Source: Bdellovibrionales bacterium (GTDB lineage Bacteria; Bdellovibrionota; Bdellovibrionia; Bdellovibrionales; UBA1609). From it: a stretch of 64,000 bases of DNA. The notes under the pieces are model-generated. The model saw only the letters and a list, made by a program, of their open reading frames with translations, ran no database searches and had not been told where the DNA came from. Below are positions 41,801 to 51,384 of the stretch, piece by piece (positions within the stretch are counted from its first letter, which is position 1; each line of letters begins with the position of its first letter). Location: the NCBI GenBank assembly GCA_020850475.1, contig JADZEO010000155.1, positions 1-64,000 of the forward strand, written 5' to 3'. The translations under genes and the position numbers were made by a program.

Positions 41801-42394
41801 CTAGTGTGAGTGGCCTTCAGGTGCGCCGCCAAAGGCTGCGATTTCGGCAATTCGTAAAAAACCAAGTCCTTGAATTACAATTTCGTCGCCGGGTCTTATG
41901 TCCTTAGACCGAATGCGGACTTTGTCTTGTGAACGATTCACTTCTGAAAAATCGACACGCTTATAAAACCCATTTCGATAGCGGAACACATTTATCTCCG
42001 CCACAGCCGTTACAATGGCGCTCTTTGGAAGTTCAATGGATTCGCTCGATACCTTGACGCGCGAAAGTTCAAAGTTTTTTTCCGCTTCAGGCGAAAGTTT
42101 GAAACCATCGGACTCACTCGCTTCTAAAATTCCTTTATCTGGACCTACCTGCGCACTTTCTTCGTGTTCACCATGTTCATCCGACTTTCCGTGTTCATGG
42201 GACTCCTCATGTTCGTCGGCCCCAGAATGTTCATCTTCTTTTTCATGTTCATCGTGTTTGTGACCGTCTTCCTTGTGCTCATCATGGTCGGCATGAGCAG
42301 TTTCTTTTTCATGCTTATGTTCATTTTTTTGAGCGTTTACGGCGAAAGCCGCCAAATAGGCAAAAACAGCAACTATCATTAGTAAGCGCTTCAT
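41801..42394 (-). CDS. His/Glu-rich truncated RND adaptor-like protein
   Basis: HEHDHDE-rich N-terminus; C-terminal IELPKSAIVTAVAEINVFRYRNGFYKRV...IRPGDEIVIQGLGFLRIAE. Confidence 0.65.
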   Translation of the reverse strand: MKRLLMIVAVFAYLAAFAVNAQKNEHKHEKETAHADHDEHKEDGHKHDEHEKEDEHSGADEHEESHEHGKSDEHGEHEESAQVGPDKGILEASESDGFKLSPEAEKNFELSRVKVSSESIELPKSAIVTAVAEINVFRYRNGFYKRVDFSEVNRSQDKVRIRSKDIRPGDEIVIQGLGFLRIAEIAAFGGAPEGHSH

Positions 42395-43644
42395 AGAATC
42401 ACCTCTGAAAACTGATTGTCGATAATGAGTATCGAACCGAGTGCCTCAAGAGCGTCCCGCTCCGATTCGTTTCTCTTTTCTTCTAGCTCAATAAGCTGAC
42501 GATGTGCCTCAATGACAAGCGAGCTTGGAACAAGTCCTCTAAAGAAGTGGCGCTCAACACGTTCGTGTTTTTCTTCGGCAGACTTATCGGTGATCGAAGC
42601 TTTAAGGGTTGAAACAGTCGCTTGATATTTTTTGACCAACTGCTCGCGCATGCCGATGATCTTACGTCCAGTAAGACTACGACTCATTTCCGCTTCGACC
42701 AGCTTTTGTGCGCCATAAGCGCGACCAGAGCCATTGAGGCTAAAAATTGGCAGTGGCATTGAAAGAGACAAACCAAAATAATTTTCGCTCGATCCACCAT
42801 CTTTTTGGATCTTGACCGCCGGACCCACTTTAAGATCGGGCCAGGCGTCCGCATCAGCTTTCTCCTTTTGCCCTTTCGCGGCAATAAGCTCGCCCTCAGC
42901 GAAGCGCATATGGGGAGACGATTCGACTTTGCTTTGGGTAGATACCTCGGGCCAATTGACTTTATGATCCGGCAAGTTTTTTTGAATGGTTTCGCGTGAG
43001 ATATTTGTGGAGGCTGACAGTTCTTGTAGAAGTTGCTCCTGCTCGTTTCTTAGCTTCACCAGATTCAGTTGATGGTCTGACGTTGCCATCCTAAATACAG
43101 AAAGTGAGACTTCTTGCTCAGGGGAGAGCGCGGCCTTTCCCCTGTATTGGCCAATAATCTTTGAGAATGTGCTAACCGATTCTTCTTCTATTTTAATTTC
43201 ATGTTTTAAATGATTGAGACGATAGAATTTCAAAATGAGTTCAAGCTTTGCCTGGGATGAGTTCAAATCTCGTCCTGCCTTTGCTTTTTGGAATTCGCCT
43301 TGGGCTTCCTGGATAGCCGCCCCTCTCTTGCCTCCTAGGCGGATGTCAAATAAAAGAGCCGCCGTAGTTTCAGACTTATCCGAGCCCTTTTGCACGCTTT
43401 CTGCCTCAAGTTCAGGATTTCGCCACTGGCTAGCAATGCCTTCGAGGTTATTTGCGGCTTTAAGTTGCTGCTCAGAAATTTGAATTTCAGATGATTGGCT
43501 GACGGCACACTTCACAAGCTCTTCGTACCCTTTGGGCTGACAGTCTTTCGTCTGAGCAGAGCTGGGCACAGCCGCTGTTAAAAGGAGGAGGCCGATGCCT
43601 CCTCCTATAATCGCCTTCGGTCTCAGTTTACTATGGCCTTTCAC
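42391..43644 (-). CDS. TolC/CzcC-like outer-membrane efflux protein
   Basis: Signal peptide, long helical OEP-like sequence; GTG start with GAGGATATC upstream. Confidence 0.85.
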   Translation of the reverse strand: MKGHSKLRPKAIIGGGIGLLLLTAAVPSSAQTKDCQPKGYEELVKCAVSQSSEIQISEQQLKAANNLEGIASQWRNPELEAESVQKGSDKSETTAALLFDIRLGGKRGAAIQEAQGEFQKAKAGRDLNSSQAKLELILKFYRLNHLKHEIKIEEESVSTFSKIIGQYRGKAALSPEQEVSLSVFRMATSDHQLNLVKLRNEQEQLLQELSASTNISRETIQKNLPDHKVNWPEVSTQSKVESSPHMRFAEGELIAAKGQKEKADADAWPDLKVGPAVKIQKDGGSSENYFGLSLSMPLPIFSLNGSGRAYGAQKLVEAEMSRSLTGRKIIGMREQLVKKYQATVSTLKASITDKSAEEKHERVERHFFRGLVPSSLVIEAHRQLIELEEKRNESERDALEALGSILIIDNQFSEVIL

Positions 43645-43851
43645 GATATCCTCCACGAACTGCGCCAGGTTTCGGCGTCGTCTCTTGGTTGCATTGGGTT
43701 TCTGATGAGTCTGAACTCTGCACGCAATTCGGTTTGCGCTCCACAGAGGAGCAGGCAATGAAAAAAAGCGGCAGGAAAATTAAAAGTAAACGTGCGTACA
43801 CATAACCTCCTAATGGCTGTGAAAAATGGCTAGATTGATTTTTGAAAATGC

Positions 43852-44175
43852 CTAGACGATAGGAGGTCTAAAAAGGCTGGAGGGATAATCCGAGGGCAAC
43901 GTGGCTAGATACGTCGGGGGCAAGATTTTCTTAACTGGAGCAACCAAACCACTCGAAGCGGTAGACACCACGAACGCACAATGCCCGAGGTGGCAACTAT
44001 GACAGGGAGAGCCTTCATGATGCCAGTCAGAAGCCGGAGCTGAGTCGCTACTATTAGTATGGATGTCGACGGCAAGAATCTGCGCTTCATGGCTCTCAAT
44101 GCAAACGCCATCGGTCCCGGTTAGTACACCAGCCAATGTCGCGAAAACTAAGAACAATGAAACTACAATTCTCAT
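43852..44175 (-). CDS. Small secreted/membrane Cys-His-rich protein
   Basis: Signal peptide; CHSCHLGHC. Confidence 0.6.
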   Translation of the reverse strand: MRIVVSLFLVFATLAGVLTGTDGVCIESHEAQILAVDIHTNSSDSAPASDWHHEGSPCHSCHLGHCAFVVSTASSGLVAPVKKILPPTYLATLPSDYPSSLFRPPIV

Positions 44176-44261
44176 CCTCTCATCTCCTAACACCAAGTTT
44201 ATTCTTAAGCAATTAGTTCTGTTCCTTAAACATTTGGCGGCGCGTAAGTTACTTCTTTGCT

Positions 44262-44732
44262 CTAAATTACTTTTCGCCAAGTCAAACTTGAAACCACTAG
44301 CACAGTAGTTATTGCCGCGATCCCTGTAGCGCACAAAAATTGTCCGGAATCCAGAAGTCTGTCTGCAAAGACCTGCTCACAAAGTACCCAAGAAAGCGGA
44401 AAATAGAAAACCACTGAAGTCACTAGGCCAGGAGAGTATTCTCGGAATAGTAAGCTTGCGAGTAAGTGAAAAACTCCATTCATTGCAAGCGCAAGCTGGG
44501 CGGCTACCGCTAATAAAATATAGATTCCTCCGTTGTCCTCACGTGCGCCGGTAACTGATAGGTGAATAACAACTAAAAAAATTGGTATGTGACTCAGGAA
44601 ATAAAATCTTCTAGTAGTTATGGAACCGAATCGGCGTCTCGCCCAGCTCGGAAAATCTAAAAACCACTCCTCCAAGCAGTGTAAAAAAAGAGCAATTGGG
44701 ACTAACAGAAATAATTGCTGAGTCGTGAACAT
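44262..44732 (-). CDS. HXXEE-domain membrane protein
   Basis: FLHCLEEWFLDFPSW; start codon abuts kinase stop (TGAATG). Confidence 0.75.
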   Translation of the reverse strand: MFTTQQLFLLVPIALFLHCLEEWFLDFPSWARRRFGSITTRRFYFLSHIPIFLVVIHLSVTGAREDNGGIYILLAVAAQLALAMNGVFHLLASLLFREYSPGLVTSVVFYFPLSWVLCEQVFADRLLDSGQFLCATGIAAITTVLVVSSLTWRKVI

Positions 44733-46508
44733 TCAGACCAATCCAATTGGAGTATGGGCCAGGGCCGGCTTAGGCAGGATTTTGATCTTCAGCCCATTAC
44801 ATCTTGATCGAACGCTCTTGTCTTCAAATGCGCTTGTTACCAACAACACGTCTTGATGGTTCACGCCTAAGCGCTCAATCACATCAAGGCCGCTAGTCCC
44901 CCGCGCTCTTAATTCGTAGTCGGACAAAATGCAGTATTTCCCGAGCTTTTCCCGGTTTTGCACAAACCAGGATAAAGCGGATTGTGGATCAAAGAAGTGC
45001 TGGACGCTAAGGTCACCAGCGATCTCCTTCATACGCTCTTGCCACGCAGCATGAATGGTAGGGTCGTCGTCCAAAATGACAACCGTAGATCCTTTTGAAA
45101 GTTGCACGCTCTGGGCAAACCAAGATGGCGGCGGTTGCACACTGAGCACGATCATGATTGAAGTGCCAACACCGTCCTGCGAGGTAATTTCCAAACGGCC
45201 ACCCCAACTGCGAACAGTTTCCTTCGCGTAATAAACTCCTAGGCCGGAACCATGTTCCTTTCCGAAAGAAAAGCCTTTTTCACCAATTCGCGGCAAGAGG
45301 TCTTGAGAAATACCTTTTCCATTGTCTTTGATATCAATGAGGACTGAATCGTAGTTTTGGCTAAGTCCAATCTGAACCCTTCCTCCTGAACCAACGGCCT
45401 CCACCGCGTTCTCAATTAAATTTGCAAGGGTTCGCCTTAGCTCCAGCTCGTTTACTTTCGCAAATAGGCTGTAGCCAGCAGGCGCAACATCAAGTTCGAT
45501 TTCCAAATCCTTACCTTGATGCTGAGCCCTTTTTTCCGAAACGATAGATTCCAGAATTGGAAAAAGGAGAGCGGTCTCGGTTTCAATCGCAATCGCGACA
45601 CGACCCACATTTCGTGACATCTCTAGGGCGAGAATCTGCTTATTCTGATCCCCAATGCCATTGGCGATATCTCGAATCCTCTGGATCGCGCCTTTGAGTA
45701 GCTTTTCATTATTTTCGGGAATATTTTTGAGCGCGGCTGTAACTGCGTTTATTGTATTGAGCGGCGACCTAATGTCATGCGCTACGCGAGCAGCCAATTC
45801 GCCGAGAAGAATTTTACTCTCGTTTTCAATGGCGTGCCGCTTTGCTCGCTCGCTTTCAGCTTTCTTTTCTTTCCACCATTGCACCAAGAATGGGAGCCTC
45901 TCCTCAACCAGATTCGACGGTTGTTCCTGCTCTATAAAGTCATTCAATGCTTGCTTCAGAAACTCTTCGCGTTTCCAAAACTCTCGTCTTTGAACGGCCT
46001 TGATGCTCCCGAATAAAATAATGATGAACAGAAGTAGAGAGGCGACCGTCGCGAAAAAGAATTTTTGTAAGAAACCAGATTCAACGTCAAAAACAAGCAG
46101 GAGGTCCGGTTTATTTGGAATCCTATAGATGCTTTGCTTGTTAAAAAATCCGGCACCAACAACCTGAATCTTCTCTGAGTTGACCGATTTGCTACTAACG
46201 GGTTCAATGCGCTGGCCAACCTCAATTAGTCTCATCGGTGGACTTGCTGATATATCGAACAGTGCCACGCCCTTAACAAACTGTGACGACAAAAGAACTC
46301 TCTGATTTTTTGTAATCGACGTTAAGAGATTTCCTTCTTGAATCGCTACGGCTTCTGATTGAAGCCAACTTCCCATCAACTCTCGGCTAACAGAGCAGAG
46401 GTAAAAGTCGAAAATAAAATATACACCAACAATTGCGGCGGTGATGGCCACCGAGAACAAAGTGACTGCGTTGAGTGCTGTGAAGCGCTTGGCTATCCTC
46501 AAAGGCAT
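44733..46508 (-). CDS. Hybrid sensor histidine kinase with C-terminal receiver
   Basis: Two TM, VAHDIRSPLNT H-box, NLIENAVEAVGSGG, GSGLGVYYAKE, receiver ILDDD...LSDYEL...LPKP. Confidence 0.92.
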   Translation of the reverse strand: MPLRIAKRFTALNAVTLFSVAITAAIVGVYFIFDFYLCSVSRELMGSWLQSEAVAIQEGNLLTSITKNQRVLLSSQFVKGVALFDISASPPMRLIEVGQRIEPVSSKSVNSEKIQVVGAGFFNKQSIYRIPNKPDLLLVFDVESGFLQKFFFATVASLLLFIIILFGSIKAVQRREFWKREEFLKQALNDFIEQEQPSNLVEERLPFLVQWWKEKKAESERAKRHAIENESKILLGELAARVAHDIRSPLNTINAVTAALKNIPENNEKLLKGAIQRIRDIANGIGDQNKQILALEMSRNVGRVAIAIETETALLFPILESIVSEKRAQHQGKDLEIELDVAPAGYSLFAKVNELELRRTLANLIENAVEAVGSGGRVQIGLSQNYDSVLIDIKDNGKGISQDLLPRIGEKGFSFGKEHGSGLGVYYAKETVRSWGGRLEITSQDGVGTSIMIVLSVQPPPSWFAQSVQLSKGSTVVILDDDPTIHAAWQERMKEIAGDLSVQHFFDPQSALSWFVQNREKLGKYCILSDYELRARGTSGLDVIERLGVNHQDVLLVTSAFEDKSVRSRCNGLKIKILPKPALAHTPIGLV

Positions 46509-47428
46509 AACCGCTCCAAGTCGCCGCCAATAAAAGGAGGCTGATTTTCAAAATAGCAACGATGAACGGTCACAAGTTCGTCAAGAGCGTGAGGAACCTG
46601 TTGGTCAATCGCAAGTTTTGGAAGAATAATGGCATCGCGACCCTGACGATTTAGCCTTGTTCGCGCGGCATCCGTTCCTGTTTGCGTAAGTCCAAAGTGA
46701 GCCAATCGCTTCTCATAGAATGTAGCCGGGCTCGAACTCGATGTTTGTACTTTTCTGATGGCCAGGGCATGACGTAGAAGCTCGCAAATCGCTCTAAAGT
46801 TGACGCTCTCGATATCTTGGCTTGGTCCCGCCGCGCCCCCGGAAATCACTCCATAAGGCTCAAGAAATGCAAAGTAAATGGCGACAAGTGCATCCTTCCC
46901 ATTCTCAATCTCGGGTGTAATTCTATAGATAGATTTTACCGATAGAATCTCGGGCAGTTGCATCAGGATGGTGCGCGGTGGCTTGGTAGATTCGTCAAAA
47001 AAGACTTCTTCAAACCTGTGGCCGATATTTTTATCATCCCACCACGTCGCCCATGCAAACCGCTCAACGGCCTCGAAGTAAGCATTTTGTCTGGCCGCTT
47101 TCTTGGTTTCGTTCAAAACTCCATAGGGGAAGGCCGCAAATCCGTCAGAGCGCTCCGTCTTGCAACTAAAAAGGCCATCGTCTTTACCATTTGCATACGC
47201 GGCTCGCTCCGCCATCTCAACAAGCCCTTTGAGTACAGCCAGATCTGGATCAACATCCATACCCGTAAAGACAGATTCGGTGATGATGTTTGACTTTATT
47301 TCATTGAAGAGGCTTGCAAGAAAAACTGGTCCGATTTGGGCAAGCTCAATATTCTTGGGCAGAGCACGCCGTGTCTTCAGCTCAGAAGCAAATTTCATCA
47401 AAAAATCTGAGCTTGAAGAACGTGCCAT
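46499..47428 (-). CDS. Divergent YcaO-fold protein
   Basis: LKGLVEMAERAAYA (ExxER), SDGFAAFP...ARQNAYFEAVERFAWATWWDD, GGAAGPSQDIESVNFRAICELLRHA; three helices typical of the YcaO fold. Confidence 0.7.
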   Translation of the reverse strand: MARSSSSDFLMKFASELKTRRALPKNIELAQIGPVFLASLFNEIKSNIITESVFTGMDVDPDLAVLKGLVEMAERAAYANGKDDGLFSCKTERSDGFAAFPYGVLNETKKAARQNAYFEAVERFAWATWWDDKNIGHRFEEVFFDESTKPPRTILMQLPEILSVKSIYRITPEIENGKDALVAIYFAFLEPYGVISGGAAGPSQDIESVNFRAICELLRHALAIRKVQTSSSSPATFYEKRLAHFGLTQTGTDAARTRLNRQGRDAIILPKLAIDQQVPHALDELVTVHRCYFENQPPFIGGDLERLCL

Positions 47429-48987
47429 CAGTTCACCTTAAAAACTTGCCAAGGGGCAGGCGAGGTAATTGCGAAAGGCACATCAACGAGGAGTTTTTTG
47501 CTGGGAGACGCAAAAAATCTCCGCAAGTGCGAATACACATTGAACATCGCTTCGTCATAAAGATACCTGTTCACCTGGGCGTAATTCCCTTGTCCAGAAT
47601 CCAACTCGGATATCATTTTTTGTAACTTAGAATCATCGCTAACAAATTTCAGTGCTTTGTGTAAATTTGGAGTAAAGAGCATTTTCATGTCGCCGGAAGG
47701 ATCGAGCGCCCAAAAGCCTGAGCTGCCACTGAAGACCGAGACCTTTCCGTCAGCGAAGAAGTCAGCTAGATCTTTTCGATTTGTTGCCACCGTTGGATCT
47801 GAAGGCTTGACCCCAATTTTCTCAAACGTCTTTTTGAGAGCATCATTGAAAACAGAGCGCATTTCACCTTCAGCATATCCCCAGCTAATCTTTGTTTTGG
47901 CAAAAGCAGATTTACACTCGGTTATATCTTTATCGGAGAGCAGCTTATCAGCTCCCAATTCTTTGACACTCAAATATCCAGGCAGGATTTTTGTAAAGAT
48001 GCTGGCTTCAAGCGGTTGAGACTTTCCCGCCAACTCTGAGTAAGATTCCCTAAAGCTTTTGGCAAAATACTGACGGCATCTTTTGTCTTTGAAAGGGGCG
48101 ACGTTCGGATTCAGCAGTAGGACTGAGAATCTCGATGCAGGCGTAAACTTAGTGGAGAATTTTTCTTCAATTTTTTTCAGCTCCGAGAGTGGATATGTGA
48201 CCTCGTTCCCTGCGAAGACCGTCATTTCGTCAAGGGAGGCAAGACTTTTCGGCAAATCCTCAGCCGAAATATATTCAAAGCGGACTTTGGCCGGAACTTT
48301 AAGCCCTTCAATTTTTGCTTCATCTCTTTTGACAAAGAGAACCGCGTTCTTAGATTTTTCGGCAATGCGGTAGTAACCACTAGAAGGGATCTCTTTACAG
48401 ACGATCTTGTTACTGTCGGAATCAACGCATTTCTTTGGAATGATCGAAAATAACTCCAGGCAAAAGCGAAACAGTGGATGTTCTATGTTCTTGGAGAGTC
48501 TAATGGAAACTGTTTGCCCTTTGACGTTGATGCCAGAGGGGAACGACTTCAGCGCGCCTTTTGACTTTGACCACTTTTCGACTCCCTCAATACTCTCGAC
48601 GACGGGAAACTGTGGTCTTGTATAGGCCATTCGGGCAACAGAGAAAGCCACATCGTCGGGAGTAATGGGCGTGCCATCATCATACTTAAGTCCGGTCTTA
48701 ACAACCCACTGTATAGTGCGAGTCGAACTGTCGTACTGAAAGGACTCAAGGACATGGCTCGAAAGCTGATTCTCTTCTGAGATTTCCAACGGTGTCGCAT
48801 AAATCATGCGGGCCACCGGCAGATTGTTGGTGTTGTCAGCCTCCAAAGGGTCAAGCGAAGTCGAACCAGCCGTCTCGGTGATGACATAACGGTATATTTT
48901 GCTGTCAGTGGCGTGGGATTGGTCAGTATCCATAAAGACACCCACACCGAAGACGGTTATTGCTAAAATTACTTTTGAGCATCTCAT
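47428..48987 (-). CDS. Family-5 (peptide-type) extracellular solute-binding protein
   Basis: Signal peptide; SLDPLEADNTNNLPVARMIYATPLE, GLKYDDGTPITPDDVAFSVARM. Confidence 0.88.
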   Translation of the reverse strand: MRCSKVILAITVFGVGVFMDTDQSHATDSKIYRYVITETAGSTSLDPLEADNTNNLPVARMIYATPLEISEENQLSSHVLESFQYDSSTRTIQWVVKTGLKYDDGTPITPDDVAFSVARMAYTRPQFPVVESIEGVEKWSKSKGALKSFPSGINVKGQTVSIRLSKNIEHPLFRFCLELFSIIPKKCVDSDSNKIVCKEIPSSGYYRIAEKSKNAVLFVKRDEAKIEGLKVPAKVRFEYISAEDLPKSLASLDEMTVFAGNEVTYPLSELKKIEEKFSTKFTPASRFSVLLLNPNVAPFKDKRCRQYFAKSFRESYSELAGKSQPLEASIFTKILPGYLSVKELGADKLLSDKDITECKSAFAKTKISWGYAEGEMRSVFNDALKKTFEKIGVKPSDPTVATNRKDLADFFADGKVSVFSGSSGFWALDPSGDMKMLFTPNLHKALKFVSDDSKLQKMISELDSGQGNYAQVNRYLYDEAMFNVYSHLRRFFASPSKKLLVDVPFAITSPAPWQVFKVN

Positions 48988-49006
48988 TCACGCATCACTC
49001 TCTTCC

Positions 49007-49363
49007 TTATTGACCTCTTGCGAAGTCCTGGGTGCCAAGGCGGATATTAAAGATGTCAATTTCTCGGATGTCGGTTTCGTCACCAACGATACCTTTTAGC
49101 ATCTTGAGAATTTCTTTTGCTGAAGCATCTCCTGCACGCTCTCGTGCAAATGCTTCGGCGAGACGCTCGCGATTGATCTGATACCAGTCCGGATGTTCCG
49201 CCAACGGACGGATATACCCGTGCTGCACGAGCTTGTTAACTATAGCCTGTTGTTGGTCTGTCGGATTTGTAACCTCGACAGTCCCGTCTTCGGCGTGAAC
49301 AACGCCGACTGAAGCGAGCACTGCCAACAGTCCCACCATTTTTTTACTGATTGATTTCTTCAT
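49007..49363 (-). CDS. Small secreted protein
   Basis: 118 aa, signal peptide ending VVHA/ED; 20-bp overlap with the upstream regulator gene. Confidence 0.7.
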   Translation of the reverse strand: MKKSISKKMVGLLAVLASVGVVHAEDGTVEVTNPTDQQQAIVNKLVQHGYIRPLAEHPDWYQINRERLAEAFARERAGDASAKEILKMLKGIVGDETDIREIDIFNIRLGTQDFARGQ

Positions 49364-50741
49364 TACTTTCTCCCCCTTTGATTCCGAGCTTCTTCATTCG
49401 ACCGTAAATGGTGCCAAGTGGTGCCTTCATACGATGCTTTGCGGCCTCGCGAAGTGAGCTACTTTTTGAAAGGTTATTTATAATATATTGTTTTTCATGT
49501 TCTTCGAGCAGACTGACGAATTCGTCGTATGTGCAATCAAAGTGGCTCAGCTTAGGAGCGGTATGCTCTTCAAAAAACTTACTGCTCAGATGAGTGGGCT
49601 CGATTCGATTGGTGGGAACAATCGTCATAAGCTTTTCCATTTCATTTTCAAGCTCACGGATGTTTCCGCGCCATGAGTAGCGCTCCAGATAGCGAATTGT
49701 CTTCATGAGAATCGTTTTCTTTTCCCCACCATAGATTTTTTGAAAGTGGGCAACAAGAGGTTGAATGTCTTCTGGTCTATCACGCAATGGCGGAATACTG
49801 ACCTTGAGGACATTCAGGCGATAAAATAGGTCTTCTCGAAACCTTCCTTGAGTCACTGCTTTCTCAAGGTCCACGTGGGAGGCAGCCACAATACGCACGT
49901 TCACTTTTTGCGAGCCAACCGAACCAACAGGACTGATTTCTCCCTCTTGAAGAACGCGCAAGAGCTTTGCTTGAAGTTCGGGCTTCATATCGCCAATCTC
50001 ATCCAAGAAGAGTGTGCCGCCATCAGCAACTTTGAATTTTCCGATTTTTTGGCGGTCGGCTCCGGTGAAGGCACCACGCTCATGACCAAAGAGATCGCTT
50101 TCAAGTAAGTTCTCCGGAATCGCGGCCACGTTGACGGGAATAAACGGGCGCTTACTGCGACTTGATAGGTTGTGAATAGCTCGTGCGACCAATTCTTTGC
50201 CTGTTCCAGATTCGCCATGAATAAGAATCGTGCAATCAGTGGGCGCAGCTTGCCGGATGAGTTTAGCGATTTCCACTAGGCTCTGTGAACGACCAATCAT
50301 GCCTAGAGATTGAATCAGGTTTTCATTTTCCGAAGGTGTCGGTCGAATGAACGTCTGCGCTGTCTCTTCAAATTTTTTACAGAACGATTTGATCTTTGCT
50401 TTTAGTTCCTCCGGGTCGGTGTCCTTCTCGATAAAGTCGAGAACACCGGAGGCAAAACATTTTTTGAGAGCGTCGCGGGAGTAGTCGCCAGAATTGATTG
50501 CGATAATGAGATGCGGGTTGATTGACAACAGCTCTTGCGCGGTGGCGGCGCCGTCTTTTTCCGGCATCATGAGATCGAGCAAGATGACTGCATAAGCAAA
50601 TGGACTTGCTTGCACCAGCCGAATGGCTCCCGCCGCGCTTGAAGCGGTATGAACCTCGAAGTCGGGCTCTTGTTCCAAAACTAATTTGGCTGTCGATAAA
50701 GCCAACTCTTCATCGTCAACCACCAGGATCTTGAAAGGCAT
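49344..50741 (-). CDS. NtrC-type sigma54-dependent response regulator
   Basis: Receiver KILVVDDEE...LDLMMPEKDG; AAA+ GESGTGKELVARAIH, GAFTGA. Confidence 0.95.
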   Translation of the reverse strand: MPFKILVVDDEELALSTAKLVLEQEPDFEVHTASSAAGAIRLVQASPFAYAVILLDLMMPEKDGAATAQELLSINPHLIIAINSGDYSRDALKKCFASGVLDFIEKDTDPEELKAKIKSFCKKFEETAQTFIRPTPSENENLIQSLGMIGRSQSLVEIAKLIRQAAPTDCTILIHGESGTGKELVARAIHNLSSRSKRPFIPVNVAAIPENLLESDLFGHERGAFTGADRQKIGKFKVADGGTLFLDEIGDMKPELQAKLLRVLQEGEISPVGSVGSQKVNVRIVAASHVDLEKAVTQGRFREDLFYRLNVLKVSIPPLRDRPEDIQPLVAHFQKIYGGEKKTILMKTIRYLERYSWRGNIRELENEMEKLMTIVPTNRIEPTHLSSKFFEEHTAPKLSHFDCTYDEFVSLLEEHEKQYIINNLSKSSSLREAAKHRMKAPLGTIYGRMKKLGIKGGESNEEINQ

Positions 50742-51121
50742 TACTCCTCCACCTAGGGGGCCAATCTTCAGAGGTGTGCTAGAGCAATGATGAGACCAAC
50801 TGGAATAAATCAACGATGAACGACTTAACCCCCCGAAATCACTCGAAGTTACTATCCCAGCATTTGGCTCATTGCAATATTTTTTAAGCATTTCTGTTCG
50901 GATTTACGAACACCCGGATGGACTCTAGCTGCGCAGTTGTTTTCTAAACATCTGATATTTATTGAAAACTGCCGGTGGCGTGTAAAAAATTCCTGGTGAC
51001 CCGATTTACAAACAGCAGGTTGGTTTAATTCTAAGAAACGAGCCTAAAGACTAGGATTGCCATCGGATTTCGGCAGAAAAAATTTCGTTCGTAAACGCAA
51101 ACAGCGGGGCTGTTTTTGTTG

Positions 51122-51373
51122 CTACAGGCCCTTAAGCAGATCGGTGATAGGAATATCAAGTGCGCGACTGAGCCCCATGAGAGTTGAGAGCTTCATGTCT
51201 CGCTTCCCGTCGCAGAGTTGGTAGAGGGTTGGCTTTGCGATCTCCTCATGGAACTCCAGCGAGAACGCATCCAACGATTTGTAGCCCTTTTCCTTCAAGA
51301 TTATTGTCTCTATTCTTTTTCCCAACGCCTCCAAAGTCCGCCTGTCGGCACGGTCAAGCCTCTTTGTTGCCAT
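51122..51373 (-). CDS. XRE-family HTH regulator
   Basis: SLDAFSLEFHEEIAKPTLYQLCDGKRDMKLSTLMGLSRALDI. Confidence 0.75.
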   Translation of the reverse strand: MATKRLDRADRRTLEALGKRIETIILKEKGYKSLDAFSLEFHEEIAKPTLYQLCDGKRDMKLSTLMGLSRALDIPITDLLKGL

Positions 51374-51384
51374 ACTTTCCTTTC

